A model generated the notes under the pieces. The model made no database searches. It saw only the letters and a program-made list of their open reading frames with translations, and was not told the DNA's origin. This document shows positions 10,792 to 22,440 of a stretch of DNA of 64,000 nt, in pieces (within the stretch, counting starts at the first letter, position 1; the number at the start of each line of letters is the position of its first letter). This stretch comes from Paramacrobiotus metropolitanus (Eukaryota; Tardigrada; Eutardigrada; Parachela; Macrobiotidae): the NCBI RefSeq assembly GCF_019649055.1, contig NW_026570227.1, positions 1,426,001 to 1,490,000 of the forward strand, in the 5' to 3' direction. A program made the translations under genes and the position numbers.

Positions 10792-13130
10792 AACTAACAA
10801 TCCGAAGATTTTCATCAACATTATCAACATGCAGCGCTGAGTCTAATAATGCCTGCAATTCTGAGCCGTGCTGTATCTTGATTATGCCTTCTGTAGCGGA
10901 GTTTGATAATGAGTGTGTGTTGTGTTCCGGTGGGATGAAATTCCCATGCTATATATGTGCAACACAGCAGGTTTATGGGTTACCTGCTACCTTCAGTAAT
11001 GTGATGAAAACTCTCAAACCATGTTCGTGGACGCGTAGGTACGTGCATTTGTATATACCTAAGTTCCACCAACTCCGTTATAATGTTGCTGGTGTAAATC
11101 CGAAAGAGTTTCGAGTTGTTTTGTATTATTCTCGAATATTCTCGTTTCCTCACAGTAAAGAACTACTTATTGTCCACTAGAAGGCAGGTGAACATAAAAC
11201 ACCACAATTCAATACACCCACTCCCTTACAAACATATTTGTTGGCCAGATCTCAGGTTCCAGATTATTTTTCCGATTTCTTCCCTGACAGTGCAAACCAC
11301 ACCAGCGATAGGCTTCGTTACAGAAAACAGGTGGAAACTACCCCGAAACGCAACGCCGGCTGGCTGGCTTAAGCACGAAACTGCACGGGCATTAGGGGTG
11401 ACCTTTGAACAATACCTGTCTAATATGGACGCTTTTTCGTGTTACACAAGTTATGCTGATTATATAATAAAACAAGAGTCATCTTCGGCTTCGCCTCAGA
11501 TGCTCTTGTGGTCTATAATCAATTCCTTGAAAAATAATTCTTGTTCATTTATTTTTGAAGCCTGGTTTGTGTGTATGTTTTTACATTTTATGATTAGGCG
11601 CTGTTCGTTGCTTCAGTTAGCTTGATCTAATCAGGAAACATCATTATATAGCTGATCGGTTCATTTTATGTGAAGCAAAATAGTTAGTAGCACGACTAAT
11701 AATCGGAGAGCGGTCAGCGGTGCTAAGTTTCTAATAATTCTGCTTCACTACTTCTTAATAACTGGTATGTGGAAACATCGAGGACAATAATATCCTTTGT
11801 TCAGTAATCAGATTATCAGCAGGCTTGATCGGTAGATACAGTAGTGTGAATTTTTGGATAATTCGATTCATTCAGTCAGCAGCAGGAGTGTGCAGTGATA
11901 ACGAGCAACAGAGATCACGTTGTCCTAATCACCGAACATTAATAACAGCAATGGCGGGTCCTGTAATTTCCGTTTACGCAGCAGCCCTGATTAGTGTTCC
12001 CTAAACACTGGTATGACCTGTGGGTTAGCTCTTTCTGAATTTGATTGTTTCCGGATAACTGTTTTCAAAAAAGGTTTTGACAGAGATTTTAAGCATCTAA
12101 TGCCGTTTGCATTTACACGGGATGTCGTTCTACCCGGTACTAGGTAGTTAAAATTTCTTGTTTATTGGCAATAGTCACCAACAAAACAAAAACTAGCCCT
12201 CGCGGTCACTCTGTTTGTGGTAAGGGGTGGTACGGCCGGTGGTAAATTGAGGATATCGGACCATGGCGACCGTTCCTTTTATTTAGTAGGATTGGTCGGT
12301 GGATAGACATGCCAGCTTTTGGACAGTTCTGTTCGTTTGACAGCTGGAGCATTAGCGTTCTGCTGGACAATGATAACGGTTCTGCTCTTATCTGGTCTAA
12401 GCCAGTAACGCTAAGATGAATTCATAATTCATTTCGTTTAAGTACAAACTAAGTACCAGAAAACATAAGTTTGATGATGCATACGAGACAGCGGCAACTA
12501 CTGCTCCTTAGGGGTGAACTGCCATTCACGCACCCCAATGTTAGGGGCCAGTTGTCTGCCGTGAACATTTTTTCAGACTCACTGGCGTAAGAACCAACAC
12601 GTGCGAACAAACTATTCTTACGACCCTTTTTAGCAGAATAAATGGAGACAAATCTAACAGAGATCCCAATGGATTCGATTGTTGCCTTCAGATCCTTGCT
12701 GTAGTCATCAGGGGTCTGGTGCTCTGTCTGCTCCAGCGGGGGGATGCCGTGTAGACAGAAGTCCCTTTTCTCTCTTTCCTTGTAACGCTAAGATAATATC
12801 CCTTCCCTGAAACTTGAGCTTCCGTTCACTCTACAGGCCTGATCGACGGTCAGTATGTTTCCTGTAACTCAGTAGGTCTGGTTAGTGGATAGTGTAACCT
12901 TTGTGCGGTTCTGTTCATTCGACAGCTCAAGAACTTTATTAACATCGAACAGTGGGTACTGGGCAAGGGTTCCGTTGGGTTCCGTTCTCATATGCCGGTC
13001 TGGTCCGTGAGTTTTTCATTGTATATGAAAACTCACGGTCAGTAAACTTTCGCTTGCAAACTATGGTTAGGTAAATAGGAATAATCCCCAATATCCTAAA
13101 TTTGCATGTACACGCGTGAGTATATATAGT
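10792..13130. repeat. Intergenic region with a duplicated 3' block (11,289-11,480)
   Basis: The block 11,289-11,480 matches 21,566-21,758 downstream of CRS copy 2: GTGCAAAC, GGCTT-CTTACAGAAAACAG, GGTGACCTTTG-ACAATACC, then TATATAATAAAA. Reading frames are not conserved between them, so this is a co-duplicated 3' flank rather than an exon. I see no gene or repeat in 11,640-13,130. Confidence 0.65.
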
Positions 13131-13134
13131 ATGA

Positions 13135-13995
13135 GTACTAAGATCGTTTTACACCGAACCAAACAACTTTTTTGGTACTAAAGTTAATTTTAAATTTTAT
13201 GGTTATTGGTTTGTAGATCTAAGTGTTTTGTAATGCACAGAGAACAATGTATGCGTATGCGGAAAAGCTAAAAAGATCCAGTGCAAAAGCGTTTTCCGGT
13301 TCCGAAAACCAAAAGAAAATTTCTTCGCTTTAGAGCATTTTGTTGAAAAGTGACAAAGTTGAAACATTTTTCGAAGTTTAATTGAAAGTACGGTTACACA
13401 AAGTACAGTTTCGAAGTTTATTACACTAAATATTCTGCATTCGAATATTAGCTGCTCCACGCAACAGTGTTTTTTTTTATGTAAAAGGTCTTTCAAGGTC
13501 ACCTGAACTGATGCCTGTACCGGTACCGGCATCCGAGCGATGGTCCATGGCAGATATTTTTGAAAACAAAATGCATGTGGGGCCCTTTTGGGACATGCTG
13601 AGTTTAATGGTGAAATCGGTTTTTTAATTTGCTTAGCGGTTTTTTCAAGCCAAGTTCCACGGGGCGGCCGATCATAATAGAGATCTATTTCCTTGATAAT
13701 CACAGCTGAATTCTCAGCGAATTGTTTAGCGTCAGTTCCAGTAAGAAACGGTATCTTGTTAAGGAAAATGACCCGGTACATGGTGTCCAAATGGGATACA
13801 TACATTAAAACTTTCACTTTGGCGCACTCCGAATCAATTTTTTTGTAATTCATTATTCATTCTAGAGCTAAATGATTTGTACACATTGTTCCGTCTGAAA
13901 ACCGTTTGCGCGCCCAACATCCGGTTGCCGAACTAATGCGTACTAAAATGAGGGAAAAGCTTGAATGCATTGTTGTGTACCAAAAGTCCTCGCGC
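13135..13995 (+). mobile_element. Degraded FB1 copy
   Basis: A clear arm at about 13,765-13,995 contains GACCCGGTACATGG, CACTTTGGCGCACTCC, AAAACCGTTTGCGCGCCCAA, CATCCGGTTGCCG and GTGTACCAAAAGTC. The inner motif AGATCGTTTTACACCGAACC is displaced to about 13,142. The open frame on the minus strand here (13,203-13,853) is covered by this repeat and is not taken as a gene. Confidence 0.55.
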
Positions 13996-14203
13996 ATCCG
14001 CGCTCGGCACTTAAATACTGGAAATTATGAATATTTTTAAAGGATACATAAGCATGCGGGAAATGATAAAACTTATTGAAAATTAGGAAAGTATGGAAAA
14101 TGTGATTTGTTTTAGATTAAGACTGAAATCGCATCTACGCTTTCGCAGTCGGGTTCTATAAGGAGTATTACCGTTCCAAGGTTTTAATTTTTTACATTCT
14201 GAC

Positions 14204-14690
14204 GTTCTGATGTTACACGTTTTGATTTTCTGATGTTCTGATCTTCAGGCGGTTTTAACTTCTGACGTTCTTACGTTCTGATGTTTTCTTATTTTTCACA
14301 TTCCGACATCCTGATGTTCTGACGTTCTAACTTTCTGATATTCTGACATTCTGACGTTTTGATGTTTTTAATTTTTCACGTTCTGACGTTCTGATCTTTT
14401 GACGTTCTAACGTTCTGATATTCTGGCGTTCTAATGTTCGGACTTTTTCTTATTTTTTACATTCTGACATTCTGATGTTCTGACGTTCTAACGTTCTAAC
14501 GTACGTTCTGATATACGTTTTTAATTCACCTTCTGACATTCTGATGTTCTAACATTCTTACGTTCTGATATTCAGACGTTCTGAATTTCTGACGTTTTTG
14601 ATTTTTCACGTTCGGATTACCTGACGTTCTGCCTTTTGACGTCCTAACTTCTGATGTTTTTACGTTCCGACGTATAGATACTGTACAGGC
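14204..14690. repeat. Octamer minisatellite (GACGTTCT), degenerate block
   Basis: Repeats of the 8-bp unit GACGTTCT with variants AACGTTCT, GATGTTCT and GATATTCT, broken by TTTTTAATTTTTCAC spacers. The 8-bp period is not a multiple of three and stops abound in all frames, so it is non-coding. Confidence 0.9.
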
Positions 14691-14769
14691 GACATACTGG
14701 GCGATGTACTTTACCTTTTATGGACGTTTACGTAATTTGCTGCTCACATAATAATTTTTCATCTACAGT

Positions 14770-15095
14770 GCATTAAAAAAGAAGTATTTATGTATCCGCT
14801 ATAGTCTCCGTGGTTACAGTCATTGTGTTAAGGACTTTTTATAACTGTGCTGTGAATACAGTACTTACTTCTTCGAGTGCTCTTTACGTTTCCTATACTT
14901 AAGACCTGGTGAAACCATCTTCTGACCACTGGTTAATAAAAACAAACAAAAATCTGTTGGCACACCTATGGAAAATATGGAATTTTTTAACCTCAAGCTG
15001 GACTTAAACTGACCACGCGTTGACGAGCTTATTGAAACGGCGCAAAAATACGCTTTGGTCGGTAAGCTTGTATGAATACAAGGTAGCCTCGCGCA
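14770..15095. repeat. Direct repeat DR1, copy A, with an ODC-exon-like relic
   Basis: About 300 bp nearly identical to 16,098-16,400 (for example CCGCTATAGTCTCCGTGGTT and CTTCTTCGAGTGCTCTTTAC). Near 15,010-15,062 it encodes MEFF..KL..RVDELIETAQKYA before a GGTAAGC donor, resembling exon 1 of ODC copy 1 (MDLF..EKLTRDTLIQTAIAHKYD). A TGA interrupts the frame. The minisatellite follows each copy's left side, so the whole unit is about 1.3 kb. Confidence 0.7.
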
Positions 15096-15171
15096 TCCGC
15101 GCTCGGCACTTAAGTACTGGACAGTATTGGCATTGTTTTGGAAAGGTCATTAAAAATATATGAAGGCTGAC

Positions 15172-16060
15172 GTTCGGAATTTCTGACGTTCTGACAATTT
15201 TAATTTTTCACGTTCTGAAGTTCTGATGCTCTGACGTTCTAACGTTTGACGGTCTTACGTTCTAACGTTCTTACTTTATGACGTTTTGCCCTTCTGACGT
15301 TATGACGTTCTGACGTTCTGACGTTCTAACGTTCTAACGTTCTGACGTTCTAACGTTCTGACGTTCTAACGTTATAACGTTCTGATTTTATGACGTTCGG
15401 ACGTTCTAACGTCTAACGTTCTCATGTTGTTACTTTATGACGTTCTGACGTTCTGGCTTTCTGACGTTCTAACGTTCTGACGTTCTAACGTTATAACGTT
15501 CTGATTTTATGACGTTCTGACGTTCTAACGTTCTGACGTTCTGGCGTTCTGACGTTCTGGCTTTCTGACGTTCTAACGTTCTAACGTTATAACGTTCTGA
15601 TTTTATGACGTTCTAACGTTCTGACGTTCTAACGTTATGACGTTCTGACGTTCTGGCGTTCTAACTTTCTGACGTTCTAACGTCATAACGTTCTGATTTT
15701 ATGACGTTCTAACGTTCTGACGTTCTAACGTTATAACGTTCTGATTTTATGACGTTCTGACGTTCTGGCTTTCCGACGTTCTAACGTTCTGACGTTCTAA
15801 TATTATAACGTTCTGATTTTATGACGTTCTGACGTTTTAACGTTATAACGTTCTGATTTTATGACGTTCTAACGTTCTGACGTTCTAACGTTATGACGTT
15901 CTGGCTTTCTGACGTTCTAACGTTCTGACGTTCTAACGTTATAACGTTAGAACGTCTAACGTTCCGATGTTTTTACTGTATGACGTTCTGACGGTGTTAC
16001 ATTCTGACGTTCATACGTATTGAATTTCTGACGTTTTGACGCTCTGAAATACGTATGGAC
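15172..16060. repeat. Octamer minisatellite (GACGTTCT/AACGTTCT), regular block
   Basis: About 0.9 kb of near-perfect 8-bp units alternating GACGTTCT and AACGTTCT. There is a higher-order pattern in which GTTATAACGTTCTGATTTTA recurs every 60-130 bp. The alternation creates many AACGTT palindromes. Confidence 0.92.
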
Positions 16061-16097
16061 TTTGCATGACGTAATAATATATAATTCTACCTAAAGA

Positions 16098-16400
16098 GCA
16101 AGTATTTATGCATCCGCTATAGTCTCCGTGGTTACAGTACATTATTGTGTTATTGGCTTTTCATAACTGTGCAGTGAATACAGTACTTACTTCTTCGAGT
16201 GCTCTTTACGTTTCCTATACTTAAGACCTGGTGAAACCATCTTCTGACCACTGGTTAATAAAAACAAACAAAAATCTGTTGGCACACCTATGGAAAATAT
16301 GGAATTTTTTAAGACCAAGCTGGACTTAAACTGACCACGCGTTGACGAGCCTATTAAAACGGCGCATAAATACGATTTGGTCGGTAAGCTTGTATGAATA
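16098..16400. repeat. Direct repeat DR1, copy B, with an ODC-exon-like relic
   Basis: Second copy of 14,770-15,095. The relic (about 16,290-16,385) reads MENMEFFKTKLDLN, a stop, then PRVDEPIKTAHKYDLV up to a GGTAAGC donor. TAHKYD matches the AHKYD of ODC copy 1 exon 1. Confidence 0.7.
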
Positions 16401-16537
16401 TAAAGAAAAGATATAAAGATAAAGACCTGATCTTCTTCCTTTGCTATAAAAGGCACATAGCCACTGCACAACGGTGCAAAGTGTTGACTATCTTTGAGTG
16501 ACTTGTCGCTGTACGTGAGCTCCGCATCAGGTCTTAC

Positions 16538-16656
16538 AGTAGTAATGCGGACGAAGCCGCTGTTTAATCTGCTGTAATCCCTGGTGGTGAAAAAAACCAT
16601 GGCACTGAAATTATGGGTTACTAACGTGACGTTTCGATGGAAGTCAGCCATCATAT
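16538..16656 (-). other. Candidate orphan exon, CUB-domain-like end
   Basis: Minus-strand segment between an acceptor (CAACACAG|AT) and a donor (ACTACT|GTAAGA). The peptide includes NVTLVTHNFSAMVFFTT and then SRLNSGFVRITT. The 'hydrophobic strand, F-T-S/T, ..GF.I' pattern resembles the last strands of a CUB domain. No partner exons found. It may be a fragment of a dead gene. Confidence 0.3.
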
Positions 16657-16659
16657 CTG

Positions 16660-17579
16660 TGTTGGTTTCTCAGAGATCCCTAAACTCGAGTTCTTTATCT
16701 GAGGGTGTTCTGACTTTCGAAGAAAATAGCTGAATTTCTAAGGATTCCAGTGTTACCAAGTGTATGCTGATCCGAAGCGGACGTGTTCGGGTATCTCCCT
16801 CGTAAATAAATCCGATCAGTTACTGGCTAATTAAGGAACATCTGTTTTAATTTTAACCCACCAATCTCTTGTAATGTTCTTTGTTCTTGACACTTGCACG
16901 TTATACCGACCAGACGTGTAAGGTTTGTCTACTCAAATGAACAACCTAAAATAAACACGTGCTCTGCGAAATGATCGGGGAAAAACGCAAAGATGTTCTG
17001 TATTACAGCCTTTTAATATTACACAAATCTGTCTAATTATGCCGGTCAAATGTTAAAAAAAGAGTTATGAATAAATCAAATCACTACTGTCGTCGTTATA
17101 AATTCGCAACCCTGCTACCTCAAATCTTTATCATCTTTTTCATTAAAATAATATCCACACCACAACGTGCCCGCAAGAAGGGCTGATTGTCGACAAAATG
17201 GGGTTGATATGGAAATCAATATAACTTACAAAGCGTATACTGCAGGATTACTCAACCGCGATGGGTGATAAGGGACTGGGTGGGCAGCTGCTGCAAATAT
17301 TGGTTGTTCTATCCTGTACATTAGTGTTACCATAATTCATCGGCTTTTTCGTGTTTCGTAACAGTAGTGTTGAATGCCGAAATATCAGCTAGAAAAAACG
17401 ATGCGCGCGCATCTGATACTAGGTTAGTGTACTCTGTAATAGTGTTACAGACTTACAGCGTTACATGATGAATGATTTCATCATTTCTGAGCTTAATCCA
17501 GTACATGCTAATTGTCCAGCAGGCGGCAGCTAATGTTTGTTATCTACCGCTTAAAATGTTTTCCTTGTCTGCGAGCAAA
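16660..17579. other. Gene-free 5' flank of CRS copy 2
   Basis: No coding sequence supported. A block near 17,335-17,425 (TTTCGTAACAGT...CATCTGATACT) matches 8745-8806 upstream of CRS copy 1, so the upstream flank was duplicated with the gene. Confidence 0.5.
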
Positions 17580-20335
17580 ATGTTTACCCGCGAGAAAAGA
17601 ATTCTGCAGAACATAAAGGTACACGTTTAGTTCTTTTTCTGACTGTGCTGCTTTAGTTGTCGAGAACTGTAATATCAATTTTGATTAGGTGGTCCATTTG
17701 ATATGTCTGTTCAGCCTGGTTACCCACACTTGCCACTCCTCGGCCGCGTCAAGCAGTTCCCTGTACGGCTACGGTAACTACACACAGGCACGCGCTGGAG
17801 GAAACTGTCTGGCATGCGCCACCTGTGCGCCGCCCTGTGCGGCTGCCACACCAGCGGCGGCCACGCCCACCTGCAGCAACAATCCCTGTTACTTCCGCTC
17901 CCTGCCCTTTGCCTGCTCCGCGGAGCAGTGCGCCGATTATGTCAGCCAATCGGGCGGTGAGTGGCAACGAGGTTTAAAGGTTTGTAGGTGTACCTCAACT
18001 TCCCCATGGGAATTTTCCATAGGGAATTTTTTCTCTTATCAAATTACGCCTTGTCTCCGTAATTAAGTCCCCCATAATACAACCATCTTTACACGGATTC
18101 CCCCCTTTTCATATAAATTCCCTTCCTGATGGTCTTGTGAACGTGGCAACCTGGTTATACGCTAATGGGTAAAAGCAGGTTCTCCGAAAAACAGAGGCTG
18201 GCAATCTTTACGAAACATGACTAAACCAGATGGGATGAAAATTCATACGGCATTTCCCTGTTTTGTCAGAGAACGGGAAGGCGCTGATTGTCAACCTGCC
18301 TGCGGAGTTGTGCGTGACCACGTGCCAGTTGGAGGCGTGGAGTAGCGAGGGGACACCGTTGTACCGTTTCGGTGTAAGGCGTTTGCGTCTTGTGTAATAA
18401 CAAAATATTTCCCTGACAGTTTTCGCAAGAATATTCTGTATAGGCCTGCTCGCGCTACGACGATCTGGCGGTGCAGATCCGCGACTCGATCAGCGCCGGT
18501 GTGGAGGACGCCGTCTACCCGACGCTAACCTGCGCGAACGACCCGTGTTTCGTGGCCTACGTCGACACCATCCTGTATACCGCTGCAGCTATGGTCCCGC
18601 CGATTGAGTACAACCAGGACACCGTGCTGCAGTGTACGTTGACCCTCAAGGACAAACAGCGCAACGACGTGCTGCTGGCCACGACGCAGTTTCGGGTGAG
18701 TGACCTTCATCGGCTGGTGCTTAAGGGAAGTGGGCCGGTACGTGGTACCAAATTCGTGTACATGCACGAAAACGTTAACTTTTGCGCACTCCCAAATACA
18801 TTTTTGTTTCGGTTTATGACATTCTGCAGCCAGAAGGTTTGTATACACTAGCGGGAAAACCGTTTGTGCGCGCAACATCCGGTTCGGAAATTATGGCAGT
18901 TAGAAAATTCCAAAAAGTTTAAATGCATTCAGGTGTACCAAAAGTCTCATTATGGACCGATCTCTCTCAAATTTTGCATGGAAATGCACATAGCCACGAA
19001 GAACGTTTTACACCGATTTAATGTTCTAGCATGTTTTCCAAGTTTTAAAATGAATTTCAAAACTTAAAAAATTATTTTTTAAATTTGAAAAAAATCGTGG
19101 ATGTCTGGATCGGTGTAAAAACGATCTTCATGGCCATCTGCATTTACGTGCAAAATTTGAGGGAGATCGGTCCATCAGGCTTTTGGTATACTTGAATGCG
19201 TTTAAATTTTTGGAATTTTCTGACAGCCATAACTCTCGAAATGGATGTTGCGCGCACAAACGGTTTTCAGACCAGTGTGTACAAGTCGTCTGGCTACAGA
19301 ATGTCATAAACCGAAACAAAAATGTATTTAGAAGTGCGCAAAAGGTAAAGTTTTCGTGCATGTACACGAATTTGGTACCATGCGCCGGCCCACTTCTCTT
19401 AAAGCGAAGTGGCCCGGTGCATGCCCACTATCCCCATCATGTACAAGCACGGAAGCTTTCGCTTCCGTGCCTTCTTTAACAACCTTCTGTAGCTAAATAA
19501 TTTGGATACCTAAAGAAAAATATATCTGAGAACATTTTTTGTACTTTTGCCATCTCGCTTTGGGGATGTGCCAAGATGTGCCAGTATGTTACTATGTAAG
19601 CCTTCTCTAAAGTTTGCACGAAAACACATATACGTACCTGAGTATGAAGATCGTTCTTCCAGTGAACCATGGAGTTAGAAGTTCTTCAAATTCTAAAATA
19701 AATTTCGAAAAGTTTACGTTTATATTCTTTACAAAATGAAAAAAGTTGGGTCCCTGCTCCAGAACTGTATGCGGTTTTTGAAGACAGCTGGTTTAAATTG
19801 AAATTCTTTGGCCCAGCGGACTGCGTTTAAGCTTTTCGGAATCTTTTTTGTCGATATAACTCTTCAACAGAATGTTGCGCGCACAGATTAACGCCAATGG
19901 ACACTAATCATTGATTCATTGGTTGCAGAAAGGCATAAGACAATACAGAATAAGTGTTTGGGAGTGCTCAAAAGAGAGATCTCGCATGTACACGAATTTA
20001 CAATTACAGTAACAAAGTGACGTACCGGATAACTTCCCTTACGCTTGTTGCTAGTCCTGTCTCCCGAAATAACGAAGAACCATTGTGGCGTGCTGCCGTA
20101 GATTCTTGTTCGGGACGATATTGGGAATGCTGTTAGTTCCTTTATAGACGATACTGCGGTTCTGTGGTGCCTCACTGTCGTGCAGCACCCGGCTGCTGAT
20201 TTGGTGCCACTGCCGTCACGCTTCTTGCGGTCATCAATAATCCAGTACAAACCGTTGTCGTTGTTGCAGATGAACATCCAGTATGTTGATCCTGCCGATT
20301 GTGGTTATTACGAAGAAGAAGGCACATGGAAGTAA
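17580..20335 (+). CDS. Cysteine-rich secreted protein CRS, copy 2 (five exons, intact)
   Basis: Predicted 242-aa protein of unknown function. Exons: 17,580-17,618, 17,689-17,956, 18,270-18,373, 18,444-18,695 and 20,270-20,335 (stop TAA); phases agree at every junction. It starts MFTREKRILQNIK, followed by a hydrophobic segment VVHLICLFSLVTH that could act as a signal or signal anchor, then a Ser/Ala-rich stretch and a Cys/Pro/Ala-rich part (CATCAPPCAA). The rest has evenly spaced cysteines: LPAELCVTTCQ, PTLTCANDPCFVAY, VLQCTLTL and DPADCGYY. I recognise no domain; the cysteine pattern and leader suggest an extracellular disulfide-bonded protein. Intron 4 carries FB1. Copy 1 at 8.9-10.8 kb is broken; this copy is the functional one if either is. 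Confidence 0.75.
18708..19413. mobile_element. FB1 foldback element, most complete copy, in CRS copy 2 intron 4
   Basis: A roughly 700-bp near-palindrome. The left arm starts TTAAGGGAAGTGGGCCGGTA, followed by GTGGTACCAAATTCG. The right arm ends GGCCCACTTCTCTTAA in inverse complement. Inner motifs include TTTTGCGCACTC, CCGTTTGTGCGCGCAACATC, TTCAGGTGTACCAAAAGTCT and GTTTTACACCGA. It has no coding capacity. It is the reference copy for recognising the others. Confidence 0.9.
19590..20020. mobile_element. Degraded FB1-related copy
   Basis: Traces of FB1 order: GTATGAAGATCGTTCTTCCA (inner motif), AATGTTGCGCGCACAGATTA, GTGTTTGGGAGTGCTC and CATGTACACGAATTTACAAT. It lies just after the complete copy, within the same CRS copy 2 intron. 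Confidence 0.5.
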
Positions 20336-20980
20336 TCCGGAGAAAACGGCGGGATGTTCTCTAGTGACCGTATAATTTTTCTAGTTTATTTATCTGACGT
20401 AGAAGTTGATCAAGGCATTGGGTTTGTCTGCGACATGGCATGAACGATGCCCGTTCTGTACCGGCTACTCAAGTTAACTCAACTATGCTGCTCTGTCTGA
20501 CGTCTCCGGTCATTAATTATACCGGTAATCAACATTGAACGGCTATAATGGTCTTAATAGTTATAATGCACAACGAGGCCTTATGGTGCATAATCTTCAG
20601 ATCTTTTTGTATTGCGCCTGTAATTAATGTTAGTACTTGCATATGATTGGTATGCTCAATGGATAAACTGAACCCGAACATATGTTCAGCCAAATCAGGA
20701 AAAACGCAAAGATGTCCTGCACTGCTATCGCACAACGAAATCCTTTAAGTCCAATTAAATATCGTATTAAAGGGTTATGAGAAAAGGCAGTGCCGAATAT
20801 GTAGGTAGGTAAAAACGAGAAATAGCGTCTGATACAGCGTCTGTTCCTGTATGAACCGTTATCCCGGTTTGGCTGTCCTAACCTGTGTCACTGTATTTGC
20901 TTAATTAACCTTACCGTCTGACTTTTTCCAGTCTGGATACGGTATAAAGATACTGAGTGAGTTCTTGCCGTTTCACTGAA
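20336..20980. other. Gene-free 3' flank of CRS copy 2
   Basis: No gene supported. It contains a short dispersed repeat (GCGTCTGTTCCTGTA, about 20,836), repeated near 21,779. Confidence 0.4.
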
Positions 20981-20981
20981 C

Positions 20982-20982
<1 letters not shown>

Positions 20983-21058
<76 letters not shown>
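20983..21058. repeat. (AT)n microsatellite
   Basis: About 75 bp of uninterrupted AT dinucleotides. Confidence 0.98.
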
Positions 21059-21059
<1 letters not shown>

Positions 21060-21139
21060 TTGTCGTTTCTGCTCCTTGCATTCTTGCTTGCAGTGTATAA
21101 TGAAAATAAAATACCGTTAGTACACATCCTACTGAGTAT

Positions 21140-21242
21140 ATTAGGACAAATGTTGTCTGCACCGTTGTCTGCATGTTGTCTGCATGTTGTTGGACAAATG
21201 TTATATTAGGACAAATGTTGTCTGCATGTTGTCTGCACCGGG
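21140..21242. repeat. TGTTGTCTGCA minisatellite
   Basis: Direct repeats of the 11-bp unit TGTTGTCTGCA inside a duplicated longer unit beginning ATATTAGGACAAATG (near 21,138 and 21,203). Confidence 0.85.
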
Positions 21243-21565
21243 TCGTTATCAGTTGGCCTTTCCCTTTTCCCAAGCACTCCGCCGACATCAATCCGCCATT
21301 CGTGAAATTGCACGTGTGCCAACTGGATTCCGCTTGTAACGCTTTTAGCACTTTCATTATATATATTTACATTACCCAGTAATTTATTGTCTGCTGCCAG
21401 CAAACTACCCAGCAGACAAAGAATCTCGCGTTTCATTCGGCGTCTGCGTACGGCAGACGCACAGAGAAACAGCCATTCTCTGTTGCCCCTTGCCCGTAAG
21501 ACGCAGCACAAGAACGTTCAAGTCATCTTGTGCGTTGTATCATTCCCAAATTCGCCGGCGGTTTA

Positions 21566-21758
21566 TTCCGTGCAAACGCCACCCACACCGGCCAAAGGCT
21601 TCCTTACAGAAAACAGACGGAAACTTCACGGAAACGACGGCTGGCTCGCCTATCCACAAAACTACAAGGATATCAGCGGTGACCTTTGGACAATACCTGC
21701 TTAAGATAGGCGCTTTTTCGTGTAACACATATTATGATTATTATATAATAAAATAAGC
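21566..21758 (+). repeat. Duplicated 3' block (partner of 11,289-11,480)
   Basis: Matches the block downstream of CRS copy 1. Here it stays open for about 46 codons (FLTENRRKLHG, DGWLAYPQNYKDISGDLW) to a TAA at 21,702, which could mark a terminal exon. The partner copy does not keep the frame, so I do not call a gene. Confidence 0.6.
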
Positions 21759-22184
21759 ATTGTCAGCGATTGCTGTAGCGTCTGTTCCTGTAAGAAACGT
21801 TATCCGGATGGCAAGAAGAATAAGAGCAGTATCAAAGGGATTTGGTAATGCAAGCAGCGAGCACGCGGGCTGCTTCCCCAGGCGTGAAGCGTCGCATCCA
21901 AGGCTCCGATTTGCCGGCACACCAATGTACGCAGCCATCACGCTACGGCCGCCCACGCCGTGCCGGTAATAACAGGCGGAAACAGGAGCATAAGGTACAT
22001 CTGTGTATTGTCTAGGGAGGAATTATCCGCCGCCAGGCGATTATAATGACATTCCTTATAAAGATCGCAAATGTCATACGATCGTAGCACAACCGGCAGT
22101 TGCATTTTCTTAAAGATGCACTGCCGTTTCCAGCAAACAAAGAGACCTTCGTTTTACCATATACTGTGCGTAACAAACATTTCC

Positions 22185-22430
22185 CTCTTCGAACCCAGTG
22201 CCGGTGATTTATGCTAATTGGATGAGCCCATGTTGCACGCGGTTTGTTGATTTTATTATTCAATTTTCGAACCGCGGACCGACTGGCCGATTTCCGCTTT
22301 TTTTATTCCGAAATTGTAGTCTGGTTAATTCCGATAACGGACAAAACTCTAGCCTGCTAAACAGCCAGCTGATTTACAGCGTAAAAAAGTGCCGGCAATT
22401 TCCGTTTTGTTAATTATATAGACAGTGTAA
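22185..22430 (+). repeat. Upstream block shared with GPCR 1
   Basis: One copy of the block that is present three times at 5036-5560. It ends about 10 bp before the GPCR 2 start codon, the same position relative to the gene. Probably 5' UTR/promoter. Confidence 0.75.
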
Positions 22431-22440
22431 TTGTCAAGCG

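Noticed and set aside
10752-11625. Two plus-strand ORFs of 142 and 169 codons after CRS copy 1
   Set aside because: The part homologous to 21,566-21,758 does not keep the frame between copies.
13203-13853. 216-codon minus-strand ORF
   Set aside because: Largely covered by an FB1 copy; composition is not exon-like.
14204-16060. Possible CRISPR array or coding repeat
   Set aside because: 8-bp units without unique spacers, stops in all frames, eukaryotic context.
19888-20277. 129-codon minus-strand ORF (NNDNGLYWIIDDRKKRDG)
   Set aside because: Lies opposite the last exon of CRS copy 2 and over a degraded FB1 copy; no conserved family recognised.
20888-21357. Ile-Tyr repeat ORFs
   Set aside because: Translation of the (AT)n microsatellite.
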